Part shown: positions 39,707 to 48,864 of the stretch, piece after piece | Layout: each line of letters begins with the position of its first letter | Position numbering within the stretch: the stretch's first letter is position 1 | Assembly: GCA_004322535.1 (NCBI GenBank) | Contig: SCUZ01000062.1 | Location: 1 to 64,000, forward strand | From: Rugosibacter sp. | GTDB taxonomy: Bacteria > Pseudomonadota > Gammaproteobacteria > Burkholderiales > Rhodocyclaceae | Length of the DNA: 64,000 bases | Reading direction: 5' to 3' | Notes under the pieces: model-generated | Told to the model about the DNA's origin: nothing | Database searches by the model: none | What the model saw: only the letters and a program-made list of their open reading frames with translations | Program-made: the position numbers and the translations under genes

Positions 39707-40172
39707 TCCAGAGTCCCTATTAGAAGTAGAAGCAGATCGTGCGCATACTCAAAAGATCGTGATGCCAGGCTTGCGACGTCGATTTGCAAGCATGGCATAT
39801 GAATGTTTACTTCTACTCGGTGTTCTTTCCATCACGTTTCTCATTCCCCATCTGCTTCTAGGAATGGCGGCATCCATAGTGCTCCCAGGCTGGGCACTTT
39901 TACTGCATGTTTTTGTAGTTCTTGGAGCTTACTTTATTGGATATTGGCATTTTGGCGGCCAAACTCTTGCAATGCAAACTTGGCAGCTACAAATTGTCAC
40001 CGAAAACTACGCCCGTCCGCCACCTGCGCGGCTCGTGTTGCGCTACCTTTTGGCGTGGCCTAGCATCATTTATTTTTGTGCAGGGCTTTTATGGGCGTTA
40101 TTAGATCGTGATCGTCAATTCTTGCATGACCGGCTAGCAAAAACACGGATCATGTTTAAACCAAAAACATAA
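39690..40172 (+). CDS. RDD family membrane protein
   Basis: 160 residues with three to four hydrophobic segments and the RDD-domain hallmarks: RRRFASMAYECLLL near residue 30, GGQTLAMQTWQLQIV near 95, and the terminal DRDRQFLHDRLAKTRI. Function unknown, possibly transport. The start is uncertain: TTG 39690 as shown, or an ATG at 39762 that would give a shorter N-terminus. Last gene of the sigma-factor cluster, converging with lptG after 19 bases. Confidence 0.82.
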   Translation: MLPPLNPESLLEVEADRAHTQKIVMPGLRRRFASMAYECLLLLGVLSITFLIPHLLLGMAASIVLPGWALLLHVFVVLGAYFIGYWHFGGQTLAMQTWQLQIVTENYARPPPARLVLRYLLAWPSIIYFCAGLLWALLDRDRQFLHDRLAKTRIMFKPKT

Positions 40173-40191
40173 CGGGCACCTGAACCATCAA

Positions 40192-41271
40192 CTACCGACG
40201 TTCAACCCACCACAGCATGCCTGTGGCTGCCAACAAAAACAACAAACTAGGTGTCATGGCAGAAAGAAATGGCGGCCAGCTATTAATGGCGCCCAAGCTT
40301 GAAAATAGCCCGTTAAGCATATGAAAGCCAATGCCCAACATGACTCCAGAAAATATGCGGATGCTGGTAATACCCGCACGGTCTTGCAAATAAGCAAACG
40401 GTAACGCCAGAGCCATCATGACCAACGGCGCAAAAGGGTAGGTCAGCTTTTTCCACAAGGCAATCTCGTAACGCCCCGTCTTTTGCTGATTACTTCGCAA
40501 ATGACGAATATAGCGCGTCAAGTTAAGAAGTGACATACGTCCTGGATCGACCATTAAAACCACCAATAGATCTGGATTTAAAGCAGACTTCCATTGAAAG
40601 CTCGCCATTCGCTCGACATAGGCAGAATCACCCGAAAAAATGGTACGCACAACATCATCAAGCTTCCACTCGCCTTCAGAAATGAACCGTCCTTTTTTTG
40701 CCTCACTGATAGAGCTTAACTGGAAATTTGTATCGAATTCAAAAATTCTCAAATCTTTAAGCGAGGCATCTGGAAAAACTTCATTTACATTGATAAACGA
40801 AGTTTCATCCTTAACCCATAGACCGGAGCGAAATTCTTTTGCGACGAGCTTACCCATCGCTTTAAGCCGCATCTGCTGTGCCGATTGCTCTGCAGGGGGT
40901 ACTAAAAACTCACCCACCGCCAAAGTAAGCATAGTAAAAATAAGACCAATACGGCCTAAAGAAAACAAAAACTCACGTGTTGATAAGCCAGACGACCTGA
41001 GAACTGCAATTTCAGAATGCCGTGCAAGCATCACAAGCGCGTATAACGTACCGATCAAGATCCCGATTGGGAATAACTCATACAGTCTGCCCGGCAAGGT
41101 CAATCCGATATAAATCAAGGCATCCTGAAGGCGGTATCCCCCTTTGCCAATACTCTCCAGCTCATGAATTAAATCAAAAAAGGCAAATAGCATTAGAAAA
41201 GCAAGTAGAACCAACGCCGTTGAAGCATAAATTTCTTTCGCTAAATGACGTTCATAAATTTTTAACGCCAT
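40192..41271 (-). CDS. lptG: LPS export ABC transporter permease LptG
   Basis: Inner-membrane permease that, with LptF and the LptB ATPase, lifts lipopolysaccharide out of the membrane. Six membrane helices flank a large periplasmic beta-jellyroll domain (about 130-250). Start taken as ATG 41271 (MALKIYERHLAKEIYAS), giving 359 residues and a 10-base overlap with lptF; longer readings to 41355 add unrelated sequence. The features RLYELFPIGILIGTLYAL and LARHSEIAVLRSSGLS are typical. Confidence 0.93.
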   Translation of the reverse strand: MALKIYERHLAKEIYASTALVLLAFLMLFAFFDLIHELESIGKGGYRLQDALIYIGLTLPGRLYELFPIGILIGTLYALVMLARHSEIAVLRSSGLSTREFLFSLGRIGLIFTMLTLAVGEFLVPPAEQSAQQMRLKAMGKLVAKEFRSGLWVKDETSFINVNEVFPDASLKDLRIFEFDTNFQLSSISEAKKGRFISEGEWKLDDVVRTIFSGDSAYVERMASFQWKSALNPDLLVVLMVDPGRMSLLNLTRYIRHLRSNQQKTGRYEIALWKKLTYPFAPLVMMALALPFAYLQDRAGITSIRIFSGVMLGIGFHMLNGLFSSLGAINSWPPFLSAMTPSLLFLLAATGMLWWVERR

Positions 41272-42344
41272 CGCATTTTTACCCATGAAAATGGATTCTG
41301 CCGATAGTAAAAAAGTACCAAAAGCAGTACCAGCATGATCCCATGTATTGCCCACAACCCAATCTCAAAAGGCAACCTTCCCTGGGCAACCCAAGCTTGA
41401 CTAATACTCAATAAATTGCTGTACAACATGTATGCAAGCAATGCAAAGAAAAGGTTATTAGTTCGGCCTGCCCGCGCATTAACAAAAGAAAGGGGGATCG
41501 CTAAGAGCACAAGATTGAGTGCTGCCAGAGGCAGGCCCAATCGCCACAATAACTCCGCTTTGTATATAGATTCAGATTCTTTGAGCAAATCAAAAAACGG
41601 CTTGATGCGTGGAGATGCTTCAAGGCTGTGCGTTTCTTTGGTTTCAATCCGTATCGCATAGCGATCAAACTCCATGACGCGGTACTCTGGCGTACCTGCA
41701 GCGCCTTCATAGCGCCGTCCATTATCAAGCACAAGAAACTTGTCCCCATTCGGCGCATTCTCGGTATGTCCCCTGGCTGTTGCCATCACGCCCGTACGTC
41801 CCTGCTGCACAGAGCTAATGAAAACATGTTTCACGATACCTTCTTGACCTGCAATGCTCTCGACAAAAAACACGCGGTCACCAGCCCCAGATTCATTAAA
41901 CTCACCTGGTGAGACGCGCGCCACGTCGCCACGATCATCTATTTTTTGGCGGTAAAGCTCACCTTGCTGCATCGCCCAGGGCGCAAGCATTAATGAAAGA
42001 AGAGCGATGCCCAGCACCAGCGGAAAAGAAAATTTCAATACAGGCTTGATCCACACCGACAATGGCAAACCCGAAGCTTGCCAGATGACCATCTCAGAGT
42101 CGCGATACCACCGTGACAATGTTAATAAAACCGAAACGAAAATGGTCAGTGAAAGCAATACGGGAAGATAGCTAATCGCCCCAAATACCAGGAGTGCCAT
42201 CACCGCTTCGGAGGCTAACTTTCCGCCTGCGGCTTGAGCCAGAAGTCGGATCAGTTGCGTCGTCAGTAGAATCGCAAGTAGCGCAGTAAAAATCGCCGCC
42301 GCTGTTTGGGTGAATTCCCTGATTGCGGCGCGTTGATAAATCAT
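41262..42344 (-). CDS. lptF: LPS export ABC transporter permease LptF
   Basis: Partner permease of LptG. The 360-residue product begins MIYQRAAIREFTQTAAAIF and has LSRWYRDSEMVIWQASGLPL, the coupling-helix region equivalent to that in LptG, with a periplasmic domain at about 120-260 and six membrane segments. Divergent from pepA across about 107 bases, the usual arrangement of these genes. Confidence 0.94.
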   Translation of the reverse strand: MIYQRAAIREFTQTAAAIFTALLAILLTTQLIRLLAQAAGGKLASEAVMALLVFGAISYLPVLLSLTIFVSVLLTLSRWYRDSEMVIWQASGLPLSVWIKPVLKFSFPLVLGIALLSLMLAPWAMQQGELYRQKIDDRGDVARVSPGEFNESGAGDRVFFVESIAGQEGIVKHVFISSVQQGRTGVMATARGHTENAPNGDKFLVLDNGRRYEGAAGTPEYRVMEFDRYAIRIETKETHSLEASPRIKPFFDLLKESESIYKAELLWRLGLPLAALNLVLLAIPLSFVNARAGRTNNLFFALLAYMLYSNLLSISQAWVAQGRLPFEIGLWAIHGIMLVLLLVLFYYRQNPFSWVKMRWR

Positions 42345-42451
42345 TGTAGGTGAAGGGTATGTTTTGACTTCTTATGGAAAGTTAAGGAGAATCGAACCTT
42401 GCACTTTTTTATACGTCAAGTGCCATCCACAGCACATAAGGAGAATCTTTT

Positions 42452-44011
42452 TTGGAATTTAGCATAAAAATCGAAGGGCCGGAAAAAAGGCGCAGCGCAT
42501 GCGTGGTCGTGGGTGTTTATCAATCCGGAAAACTCTCCATAAGCGCCAAATTGCTTGATCAAGCGGTTAAACATGTGCTCAGTGACGTAATCGGCCGAGG
42601 AGATATGCAAGGCAAGCTAGGCACAACGCTTTTACTGCAGAAATTACCTGGTGCCCTGGCCGAGCGCGTGCTACTCGTGGGTTGCGGCAAAGAAGATGAA
42701 GTGAACGAAAAGAACTATCTATCGGCCATTACCGCCGCGATCAAGCATCTGAATGGAACGGGGACAACTGACGCCACCTTGTACCTGACAGAACTCGACG
42801 TTGCCAAGCAGTCTTTAGCATGGAAAATTCGTCAAGCAACGATTGCGATCCAGGACACAATATACAAATTTGATCATCTCAAATCCAAGCCAGAAGATAA
42901 CCCTCAGGCACTACGAAAAGTCGCCTACGCCCTACCTGACCGTAACGAGTTGGCAACGGCAGAATTAGCCTTAATCGAAGGCTTGGCAATTGCCGAAGGC
43001 ATGACGCTGGCCAAGAATCTTGGCAATCTTCCGGGCAACATTTGCACACCAACCTATCTGGCCAATGAAGCTAAAAAATTAGCTAGAACCCACCAGCTTG
43101 CAATTGAAGTGCTTGACAAAAGCGCCATGGAAAAGCTCGGGATGAACACTCTTCTCTCCGTATCACGCGGCTCGCGCGAACCACCTAAATTCATTATCGC
43201 TCGCTATCAAGGTGGCGCTAAAAAAGAAAATCCTATCGTACTGGTTGGCAAAGGAATCACCTTTGATAGCGGTGGTATCTCACTCAAGCCCGGTGCTGAA
43301 ATGGACGAAATGAAGTACGACATGTCTGGCGCAGCCAGCGTCCTGGGAACACTCAAGGCAGTTGCCCTGCTAAAGCTACCGCTCAATCTGATTGTCGTCA
43401 TTCCCGCCAGCGAAAACTTACCTGACGGTGCTGCCTCGAAACCCGGGGATATTGTCACCTCCATGTCGGGGCAAACGGTCGAAATTCTAAATACTGATGC
43501 CGAAGGCAGGCTCGTTTTGTGTGACGCCCTGACCTACGTTGAACGATTTAATCCAGAATGCGTAATCGATGTCGCTACGTTAACTGGCGCCTGCGTCATT
43601 GCCCTCGGCCATGTGGCATCAGGACTTTTAGCGAACCATGAGGGCCTGGCCCAGGAGTTGCTGGATGCAGGGCAAGCATCCTGCGATCGCGCCTGGCAGC
43701 TCCCCTTGTGGGACGACTATCAAGAGCAATTAAAGAGTAACTTTGCTGACATGGCCAATATCGGCGGGCGTGCAGCCGGTTCGATTACAGCCGCATGCTT
43801 TCTTGCCCGCTTTACAAAAAAATACCGTTGGGCACACCTTGATATTGCGGGTACCGCATGGCGTTCAGGCAAAGAAAAAGGTTCCACCGGTCGGCCGGTG
43901 CCTTTACTTACCCAGTTTTTGCTTGGGCGTGCAAATCAGGCACCCAAGGTTATCGTCAAATCCAAAGTTGCGATCAAACCCAAACCGACAGCCAGACTCA
44001 AGAAAAAATGA
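42452..44011 (+). CDS. pepA: Leucyl aminopeptidase (cytosol aminopeptidase PepA)
   Basis: Hexameric two-metal aminopeptidase; in relatives also a DNA-binding architectural factor. The M17 active-site signature NTDAEGRLVLCDALTY (about 347-362) and the metal/substrate block GKGITFDSGGISLKPG are present. The start is TTG 42452, supported by AAGGAG eight bases upstream and by the expected N-terminal sequence EFSIKIE. A lysine-rich tail (KSKVAIKPKPTARLKKK) extends beyond the normal end. The TGA stop overlaps the holC ATG. Confidence 0.95.
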   Translation: MEFSIKIEGPEKRRSACVVVGVYQSGKLSISAKLLDQAVKHVLSDVIGRGDMQGKLGTTLLLQKLPGALAERVLLVGCGKEDEVNEKNYLSAITAAIKHLNGTGTTDATLYLTELDVAKQSLAWKIRQATIAIQDTIYKFDHLKSKPEDNPQALRKVAYALPDRNELATAELALIEGLAIAEGMTLAKNLGNLPGNICTPTYLANEAKKLARTHQLAIEVLDKSAMEKLGMNTLLSVSRGSREPPKFIIARYQGGAKKENPIVLVGKGITFDSGGISLKPGAEMDEMKYDMSGAASVLGTLKAVALLKLPLNLIVVIPASENLPDGAASKPGDIVTSMSGQTVEILNTDAEGRLVLCDALTYVERFNPECVIDVATLTGACVIALGHVASGLLANHEGLAQELLDAGQASCDRAWQLPLWDDYQEQLKSNFADMANIGGRAAGSITAACFLARFTKKYRWAHLDIAGTAWRSGKEKGSTGRPVPLLTQFLLGRANQAPKVIVKSKVAIKPKPTARLKKK

Positions 44012-44445
44012 CACGTATCAGCTTTTTTCATGGGGCCAATGATCGGTTGCATGCCGCCGCGCAGTGGGTTGCCGAGGCCTATCGCAAAAGCACGCCTGTG
44101 TTGATCTACACCCCGCAGGAAAAGCACGCAGAAACGCTGGATCGTTTGTTATGGACACAGACGGCGCTTGGATTTACACCTCACTGTCGCGCCAGCGCTG
44201 CGCTTGCCGCTGAAACGCCGGTGCTTATCGCCACTCAGCTCGATGATGTTCCAACTGTTCCATCGGATGCACGGGCGCTCCTCAATCTGTCAGACGAGAT
44301 TCCTAGGGGATTTGAGCGCTTTTCACATATCGTCGAAATTATTAGCTCGAATAATGAGGTTCGTCTGCCTGGACGCGATCGTTTTCGGTTTTATCGCGAC
44401 CGCGGTTGCTCAATCGAGAGCCATGACATTTCAAAAAATGCCTGA
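44008..44445 (+). CDS. holC: DNA polymerase III chi subunit
   Basis: Clamp-loader accessory subunit that binds SSB. The 145-residue product starts MTRISFFHGANDRLHAAAQW and carries VLIYTPQEKHAETLDRLLWT and the conserved FERFSHIVEIISSNNE block. It overlaps pepA (ATGA) and the following gene. valS, a common next neighbour of holC, is not here. Confidence 0.92.
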   Translation: MTRISFFHGANDRLHAAAQWVAEAYRKSTPVLIYTPQEKHAETLDRLLWTQTALGFTPHCRASAALAAETPVLIATQLDDVPTVPSDARALLNLSDEIPRGFERFSHIVEIISSNNEVRLPGRDRFRFYRDRGCSIESHDISKNA

Positions 44446-44905
44446 CTTTATTCCTCCTGACGACACAGCCAAGTTGCTAGCAGATGCGGATAAGCTAATC
44501 CAGCGACGGCGTGTATTTATCGCATCTCCATCGCCCCGCGCTTCACCGCCCATGCCTGCCCATTTTTTTGGGGCCGCATCTGAAGCTGCAGTTGAACGCA
44601 CCATTGAAACCGCACCCATCGCGCCAGCAGCGCATCTCGCAGAGGACGATGCTGACCATGATCTCCCTCTACTCACAGAAAAAGTAACATCTCTGGCGCC
44701 TTCTTTAGCCGACATTCAAGCATCGCAGCGCGATGCCGTACAAAAAGAATTAACGTGCTGGCTGGAGCAAGAGCTGCCATTAGCTATACTGAAAATAACT
44801 GACGGCATTGCTGATCAGCTGTTGGGCGAACTCACTCGCAAGGCGGAAGAACATTTATTGCCGAACCTTATGACGCATCTGGGTGACCTGCCGCCTGATA
44901 CCTGA
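44438..44905 (+). CDS. Conserved hypothetical protein downstream of holC (DUF2486-like)
   Basis: 155 residues starting at ATG 44438 inside the end of holC. The N-terminal MPDFIPPDDTAKLLADADKL is followed by a proline/alanine-rich low-complexity stretch (about 30-85) and a C-terminal helical part (QRDAVQKELTCWLEQELPLA and GIADQLLGELTRKAEEHLLP). It resembles DUF2486 proteins that follow holC in Burkholderiales; this naming is from memory of context and moderate in certainty. Function unknown. Confidence 0.7.
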   Translation: MPDFIPPDDTAKLLADADKLIQRRRVFIASPSPRASPPMPAHFFGAASEAAVERTIETAPIAPAAHLAEDDADHDLPLLTEKVTSLAPSLADIQASQRDAVQKELTCWLEQELPLAILKITDGIADQLLGELTRKAEEHLLPNLMTHLGDLPPDT

Positions 44906-44910
44906 CGTAC

Positions 44911-47184
44911 CTAACGTTGCGCTTTTGACGGCTTTTTCAACGCCGCTTTGAATGGCGCTTTAGGCATCGTTTTGGACAACACTACTGGCGAATCTGCCAA
45001 CCGAAAATCAATCTTGCTGGCTTCCATATCGACGCGCACCAATTGCACTCGAACCCGGTCTGATAAACGAAAGCGTCGGCCGCTACGCTCACCCACCATG
45101 GTGTGCGTGTTTTCATCAAAGTGGAAGTAGTCCTGCCCGAGTTCTGAAACATGCACCAGGCCTTCGACGAACACGCCATCCAGTGCGATGAAAATACCGA
45201 ACGGAACAACGGAAGAAATGCTGCCCTCAAAGATTTCACCAATCCGATCGCGCATGTAATAACACTTAAGCCACGACTCCACATCGCGCGTGGCTTCGTC
45301 AGCACGGCGCTCGGTTGTTGAGCAGTGCAGGCCGATTTCTTCCCAGTTACCCGGCTCATATCGCCGTCTCGCCAGCGCCGACTTTATGGCACGATGCACG
45401 AGCAAATCAGGATAGCGACGAATCGGCGACGTGAAGTGGGTATAGCTGTCATATGCCAAACCAAAATGGCCCACATTATCCGGGCTATAAATCGCCTGCC
45501 GCAGTGAACGAAGCATCACGGTTTGGAGTAACTGCCGATCTGGCCGTCCGCCGATTTTGTCTATCAGCGCTGCATAATCTTTTGCGCCAGGGTCATTTCC
45601 ACCACTCAATTGCAACCCAAAAGTTCCCAAAAAATCGCGCAGCTTTTCCAGCCGCTCCGGTGTCGGTCCTTCGTGCACGCGATACAGCGTCGGATGCTCT
45701 TGCTCATGCAAAAATTCTGAGGCACATACATTAGCTGCCAGCATGCACTCTTCAATCAACCGATGCGCATCATTGCGCTCATAGGGCTCGATGCGATCAA
45801 TCTTGCCGTTCTCATCGAACAGCATCCGGGTCTCAACGGTTTCAAAATCAATCGCACCGCGTTTTTCGCGCGCCTTGGCGAGCTGTCGATAAAGTGCCTC
45901 CAATGCTTCAAGATGAGGCAGCACAGGAGCCAGTTTCTCGCAGGCACTGGCATCTTTGTCATAGAGTGCTGCGGCCACCTCGGTATATGTCAAGCGCGCG
46001 TGAGAGAACATCACCGCAGAATAAAACCGATAGCGCGTAATCGTACCTGCCCCATTGATGGCCATGTCACACACCATGCACAGCCGCTCAACTTGCGGAT
46101 TAAGGGAACACAAGCCATTCGACAATTTCTCAGGCAGCATCGGAATCACGCGGCGCGGAAAATACACCGAGTTTCCACGCTCATAGGCATCCTGATCTAA
46201 CGCCCCCTTTTCTGCGACGTAATGCGAAACATCCGCAATGGCAACGACCAGCCGAAACCCCTTGCCTTGTCGCTCGCAATAAACTGCGTCATCAAAGTCT
46301 CTTGCTGTCTCGCTATCAATGGTTACCAGTGGCAAACCCGTAATATCCTCGCGGCCCTTCCAATCCGACTTGCGTACAGCATCGGACAATTTCTTTGTTT
46401 CAGCTAACGCCGCATTTGAAAACTCAAAAGGAAGCTCATGTTTTCTCAGTGCAATTTCAATTTCCATACCGGGGTCAGCATAATTGCCGAGCACTTCGAT
46501 AATGCGGCCTATTGGCTGCGAATTCTTGCTGGGCTGCTCGATCAGCTCGACCATCACAATCTGGCCCGCACCCGGTTTAGGTAATTTCCTTGCTCCCTTT
46601 TCAGCCGGTGCCAGAAAGATATCCTGACTAATGCGCCGGTTTTCAGGCACCACAAACAACACACCATGTTCTTCGAGCACGCGCCCAACCAGGGTTTTAT
46701 TGGCGCGCTCGGTAACCTCGACAATCTTTCCCTCGGGACGCCCTTTGCGATCAACACCGATGACGCGAGCGATCACTCGGTCGCCATGCAGCACTTTGTC
46801 CATTTCCTTGGGCGAAAGGAAAATGTCATCCGAGCCATCTTCTGGCGACAAAAAACCAAAACCATCGGGATGCCCAATGATGCGGCCACGAACCAAATCC
46901 GCCTTATCTGGAATCAGCCAATCGCCCCGACGATTCTGCATGAGCTGCGCATCGCGCGCCATCGCGCCCAAGCGCCGCCGGAATGGCTCCATTTCGTCTG
47001 CATGAATATCCAGCAATTCAACCAGCCGATCAGTACTCAGCGGCGCGCCTTCGGTCACCAGAGTTTGCAGTATGTACTCGCGGCTGGGGAGTGGATGTTC
47101 ATATTGCGCCTGCTCGCGTGCGAACTCAGGATCAGCCCGGCGAATTTTAGAAAGCTTAGCAAGTGGTTTGGGTTTGTTTGACAA
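44911..47184 (-). CDS. rnr: Ribonuclease R
   Basis: Processive 3'-5' exoribonuclease for structured RNA. The 757-residue protein has an N-terminal winged helix, a cold-shock domain (GRIIGHPDGFGFLSPEDGSD), the RNB catalytic domain with the acidic cluster TIDSETARDFDDAVYCE, and a C-terminal S1 domain (FEGSISSVVPFGIFIALDGV) with a basic tail. Start is TTG 47184 preceded by AGGA; no ATG fits. Codons at 45362-45386 carry copy D of the dispersed repeat, read as KSALARRRY in the RNB domain. The tRNA-Leu promoter overlaps its start region. Confidence 0.96.
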   Translation of the reverse strand: MSNKPKPLAKLSKIRRADPEFAREQAQYEHPLPSREYILQTLVTEGAPLSTDRLVELLDIHADEMEPFRRRLGAMARDAQLMQNRRGDWLIPDKADLVRGRIIGHPDGFGFLSPEDGSDDIFLSPKEMDKVLHGDRVIARVIGVDRKGRPEGKIVEVTERANKTLVGRVLEEHGVLFVVPENRRISQDIFLAPAEKGARKLPKPGAGQIVMVELIEQPSKNSQPIGRIIEVLGNYADPGMEIEIALRKHELPFEFSNAALAETKKLSDAVRKSDWKGREDITGLPLVTIDSETARDFDDAVYCERQGKGFRLVVAIADVSHYVAEKGALDQDAYERGNSVYFPRRVIPMLPEKLSNGLCSLNPQVERLCMVCDMAINGAGTITRYRFYSAVMFSHARLTYTEVAAALYDKDASACEKLAPVLPHLEALEALYRQLAKAREKRGAIDFETVETRMLFDENGKIDRIEPYERNDAHRLIEECMLAANVCASEFLHEQEHPTLYRVHEGPTPERLEKLRDFLGTFGLQLSGGNDPGAKDYAALIDKIGGRPDRQLLQTVMLRSLRQAIYSPDNVGHFGLAYDSYTHFTSPIRRYPDLLVHRAIKSALARRRYEPGNWEEIGLHCSTTERRADEATRDVESWLKCYYMRDRIGEIFEGSISSVVPFGIFIALDGVFVEGLVHVSELGQDYFHFDENTHTMVGERSGRRFRLSDRVRVQLVRVDMEASKIDFRLADSPVVLSKTMPKAPFKAALKKPSKAQR
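45362..45386 (+). repeat. Dispersed 25-bp repeat, copy D (inside rnr)
   Basis: Matches the consensus at 23 of 25 positions, core intact. In the rnr frame it reads KSALARRR, a frame different from copies C and E, so the likeness is at DNA level, not at protein level. Confidence 0.75.
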
Positions 47185-47205
47185 TCTGACTTTTTCCTAT
47201 AGAAT
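47178..47205 (+). promoter_or_regulatory. tRNA-Leu promoter
   Basis: Perfect TTGACA (47178-47183), 16-base spacer, TAGAAT (47200-47205). The tRNA begins 22 bases after the -10. The -35 box overlaps the TTG start codon of divergent rnr. Confidence 0.7.
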
Positions 47206-47226
47206 CCGCGCCTCGTTTTGAGTATT

Positions 47227-47313
47227 GCCCAGGTGGCGGAATTGGTAGACGCACTAGGTTCAGGTCCTAGCGGTGGCAACACTGTGGAGGTTCGAGTCCT
47301 CTCCTGGGCACCA
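47227..47313 (+). tRNA. tRNA-Leu (anticodon CAG)
   Basis: An 87-base cloverleaf with an encoded CCA end. The acceptor stem GCCCAGG pairs with CCTGGGC; the anticodon stem CTAGG/CCTAG holds the loop TTCAGGT with anticodon CAG, reading CUG. The long variable arm and GGTTCGAGTCC T-arm are typical of a class II leucine tRNA. Confidence 0.95.
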
Positions 47314-47454
47314 ACAGTAAATAACGCGATGCAGGCAGTTCTTTGCTTCTGGTACGCCATTGGTATGTAATAGTACGCGAAACGATCCAATCAAAGAAGC
47401 ATTTTTCAAAAAAGCCAACAGAAGTTGTGTTGTGCGGTTACAATCTTTCTTGAT

Positions 47455-47660
47455 CGTCGGGAGAGAGTGACGCAAGTGTCAGATTCAAGACACATTATTG
47501 CTGCCACCGCCGAAGGCGCAACCCCCAGGAACCGCTCAGGCAAAAGGGCCGACGACGCAACAAAAATCTGGAGAGTGGCAGCGCATCGCTCATATAACCG
47601 AAACGGTGAGCGCGCAGTTGCCCACCGACGGAGTAAATCTCTCAGGTGCCAAGGACAGAT
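47455..47660 (+). ncRNA. Tandem glycine riboswitch (gcvT element)
   Basis: Two consecutive glycine aptamers upstream of gcvT. Aptamer 1 (47455-47556): closing stem GTCGG/CCGAC, conserved GGAGAG-type start, CCGAAGGCGCAA and CGCTCAGGCAAAAGGG. Aptamer 2 (47567-47660): stem TCTG/CAGA, GGAGAGTGGCAGCG, CCGACGGAGTAAA and TCTCTCAGGTGCCAAGGACA. The linker is about ten bases. Known function: glycine binding turns on the glycine-cleavage genes. A terminator follows directly, giving the expression platform. Confidence 0.95.
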
Positions 47661-47662
47661 GG

Positions 47663-47696
47663 GGTGTAGCGGATGTGCCGTTACGCCTTTTTTTTT
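47663..47696 (+). terminator. Riboswitch expression platform: intrinsic terminator
   Basis: GGTGTAGCGG (47663-47672) pairs with CCGTTACGCC (47678-47687), ten pairs including two G-U wobbles with a five-base loop, followed by nine T. It lies between the second aptamer and gcvT, 16 bases before the start codon. This implies control by transcription termination, with glycine favouring read-through. Confidence 0.85.
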
Positions 47697-47711
47697 GTCC
47701 AGGAATAGCCC

Positions 47712-48842
47712 ATGCTACAGCGCACCCCGCTTTACGCCGCCCATGTTGCCGCTGGTGCCCGCATCGTCGATTTCGCCGGCTGGGAAATGCCAATTCATTA
47801 TGGTTCGCAGATTGAAGAACATCATGCCGTGCGCCGCAATGCCGGTCTGTTCGATGTTTCCCACATGTGCGCGTTGGATTTGATCGGGCCGGACGCCACA
47901 CGATTTCTGCGCCGCTTGCTTGCGAATGACGTGGCCAAGCTCACCACCGCAGGGCGGGCGCTGTATTCTTGCATGCTCAATGCAGCCGGTGGCGTCATTG
48001 ATGATCTGATCGTCTATTTTTTCACGCCAACGCGCTACCGTATTGTTGTGAATGCAGGCACTGCAGAAAAAGATGTGGCCTGGATGCAAACGCAACTGGC
48101 AGGATTTGATGCAAGGATCACTCCCCGCTGCGATGGCAAAGACGAGAGTCAGACAAAAAACGCCCTCGCCATGCTCGCCGTACAAGGTCCGCAGGCGCGT
48201 GAGCTTTTCTGTGCGGCCTTCCCCGCCAGTCGCGCCGCCACTGAATCACTAGCGCCGTTTCATGCCCGCGAATGGCCAACGAATAAAGGTATTTGGCTGA
48301 TTGCACGGACCGGCTACACCGGCGAAGATGGCTTTGAAATCAGCCTGCCTGCCAGCGCCGTAGCAGAAGTTTGGCAGACGCTGATTGATATCGGTATCAA
48401 ACCCTGCGGCCTGGGTGCACGCGATACCTTGCGTCTTGAGGCCGGCATGAATCTCTATGGTCAGGACATGGATGAAACCACTTCGCCGCTCGACACAGGG
48501 CTTACCTGGACAGTCGATCTGCGCGACACCAACCGCGACTTCATCGGAAAGTCGGCACTGGTGACACGGCGACAAGAACACCAGTTCGTTGGCTTGTTGC
48601 TGCTCGAGCGTGGCATTTTGCGCGCACACCAGAAAGTGTTCAGTCCGCTGGGTGAAGGTGAGATCACCAGCGGTACATTTTCGCCTACACTCAACCAATC
48701 CATCGCTTTCGCACGTCTGCCTATTGGCATTATTTTGGGCAGCGAAGTCGGGGTCGACATCCGTGACAAACGCCTCAAAGCCAAGATCGTCAAACCAGTT
48801 TTTGTTCGCAACGGAAAATCTTTACTCGAATTTTCAACCTAA
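47712..48842 (+). CDS. gcvT: Glycine cleavage system T protein (aminomethyltransferase)
   Basis: Transfers the methylene group from aminomethyl-lipoyl-GcvH to tetrahydrofolate, releasing ammonia. The 376-residue product has [20 protein letters not shown] and FDVSHM at the N-terminus, the folate-site phrase [14 protein letters not shown] (about 197-210) and [19 protein letters not shown]. First gene of gcvT-gcvH-gcvP under the glycine riboswitch. Visibly richer in G+C than the genes before 44000. Confidence 0.96.
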   Translation: MLQRTPLYAAHVAAGARIVDFAGWEMPIHYGSQIEEHHAVRRNAGLFDVSHMCALDLIGPDATRFLRRLLANDVAKLTTAGRALYSCMLNAAGGVIDDLIVYFFTPTRYRIVVNAGTAEKDVAWMQTQLAGFDARITPRCDGKDESQTKNALAMLAVQGPQARELFCAAFPASRAATESLAPFHAREWPTNKGIWLIARTGYTGEDGFEISLPASAVAEVWQTLIDIGIKPCGLGARDTLRLEAGMNLYGQDMDETTSPLDTGLTWTVDLRDTNRDFIGKSALVTRRQEHQFVGLLLLERGILRAHQKVFSPLGEGEITSGTFSPTLNQSIAFARLPIGIILGSEVGVDIRDKRLKAKIVKPVFVRNGKSLLEFST

Positions 48843-48864
48843 TTTTCAACTCAGGAAACCCACC

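Noticed and set aside
39664-39723. Frameshift joining DUF3106 and RDD genes into one protein
   Set aside because: Each has its own complete domain pattern and the DUF3106 product ends with a low-complexity tail; the 17-base overlap is like the other junctions in this cluster.
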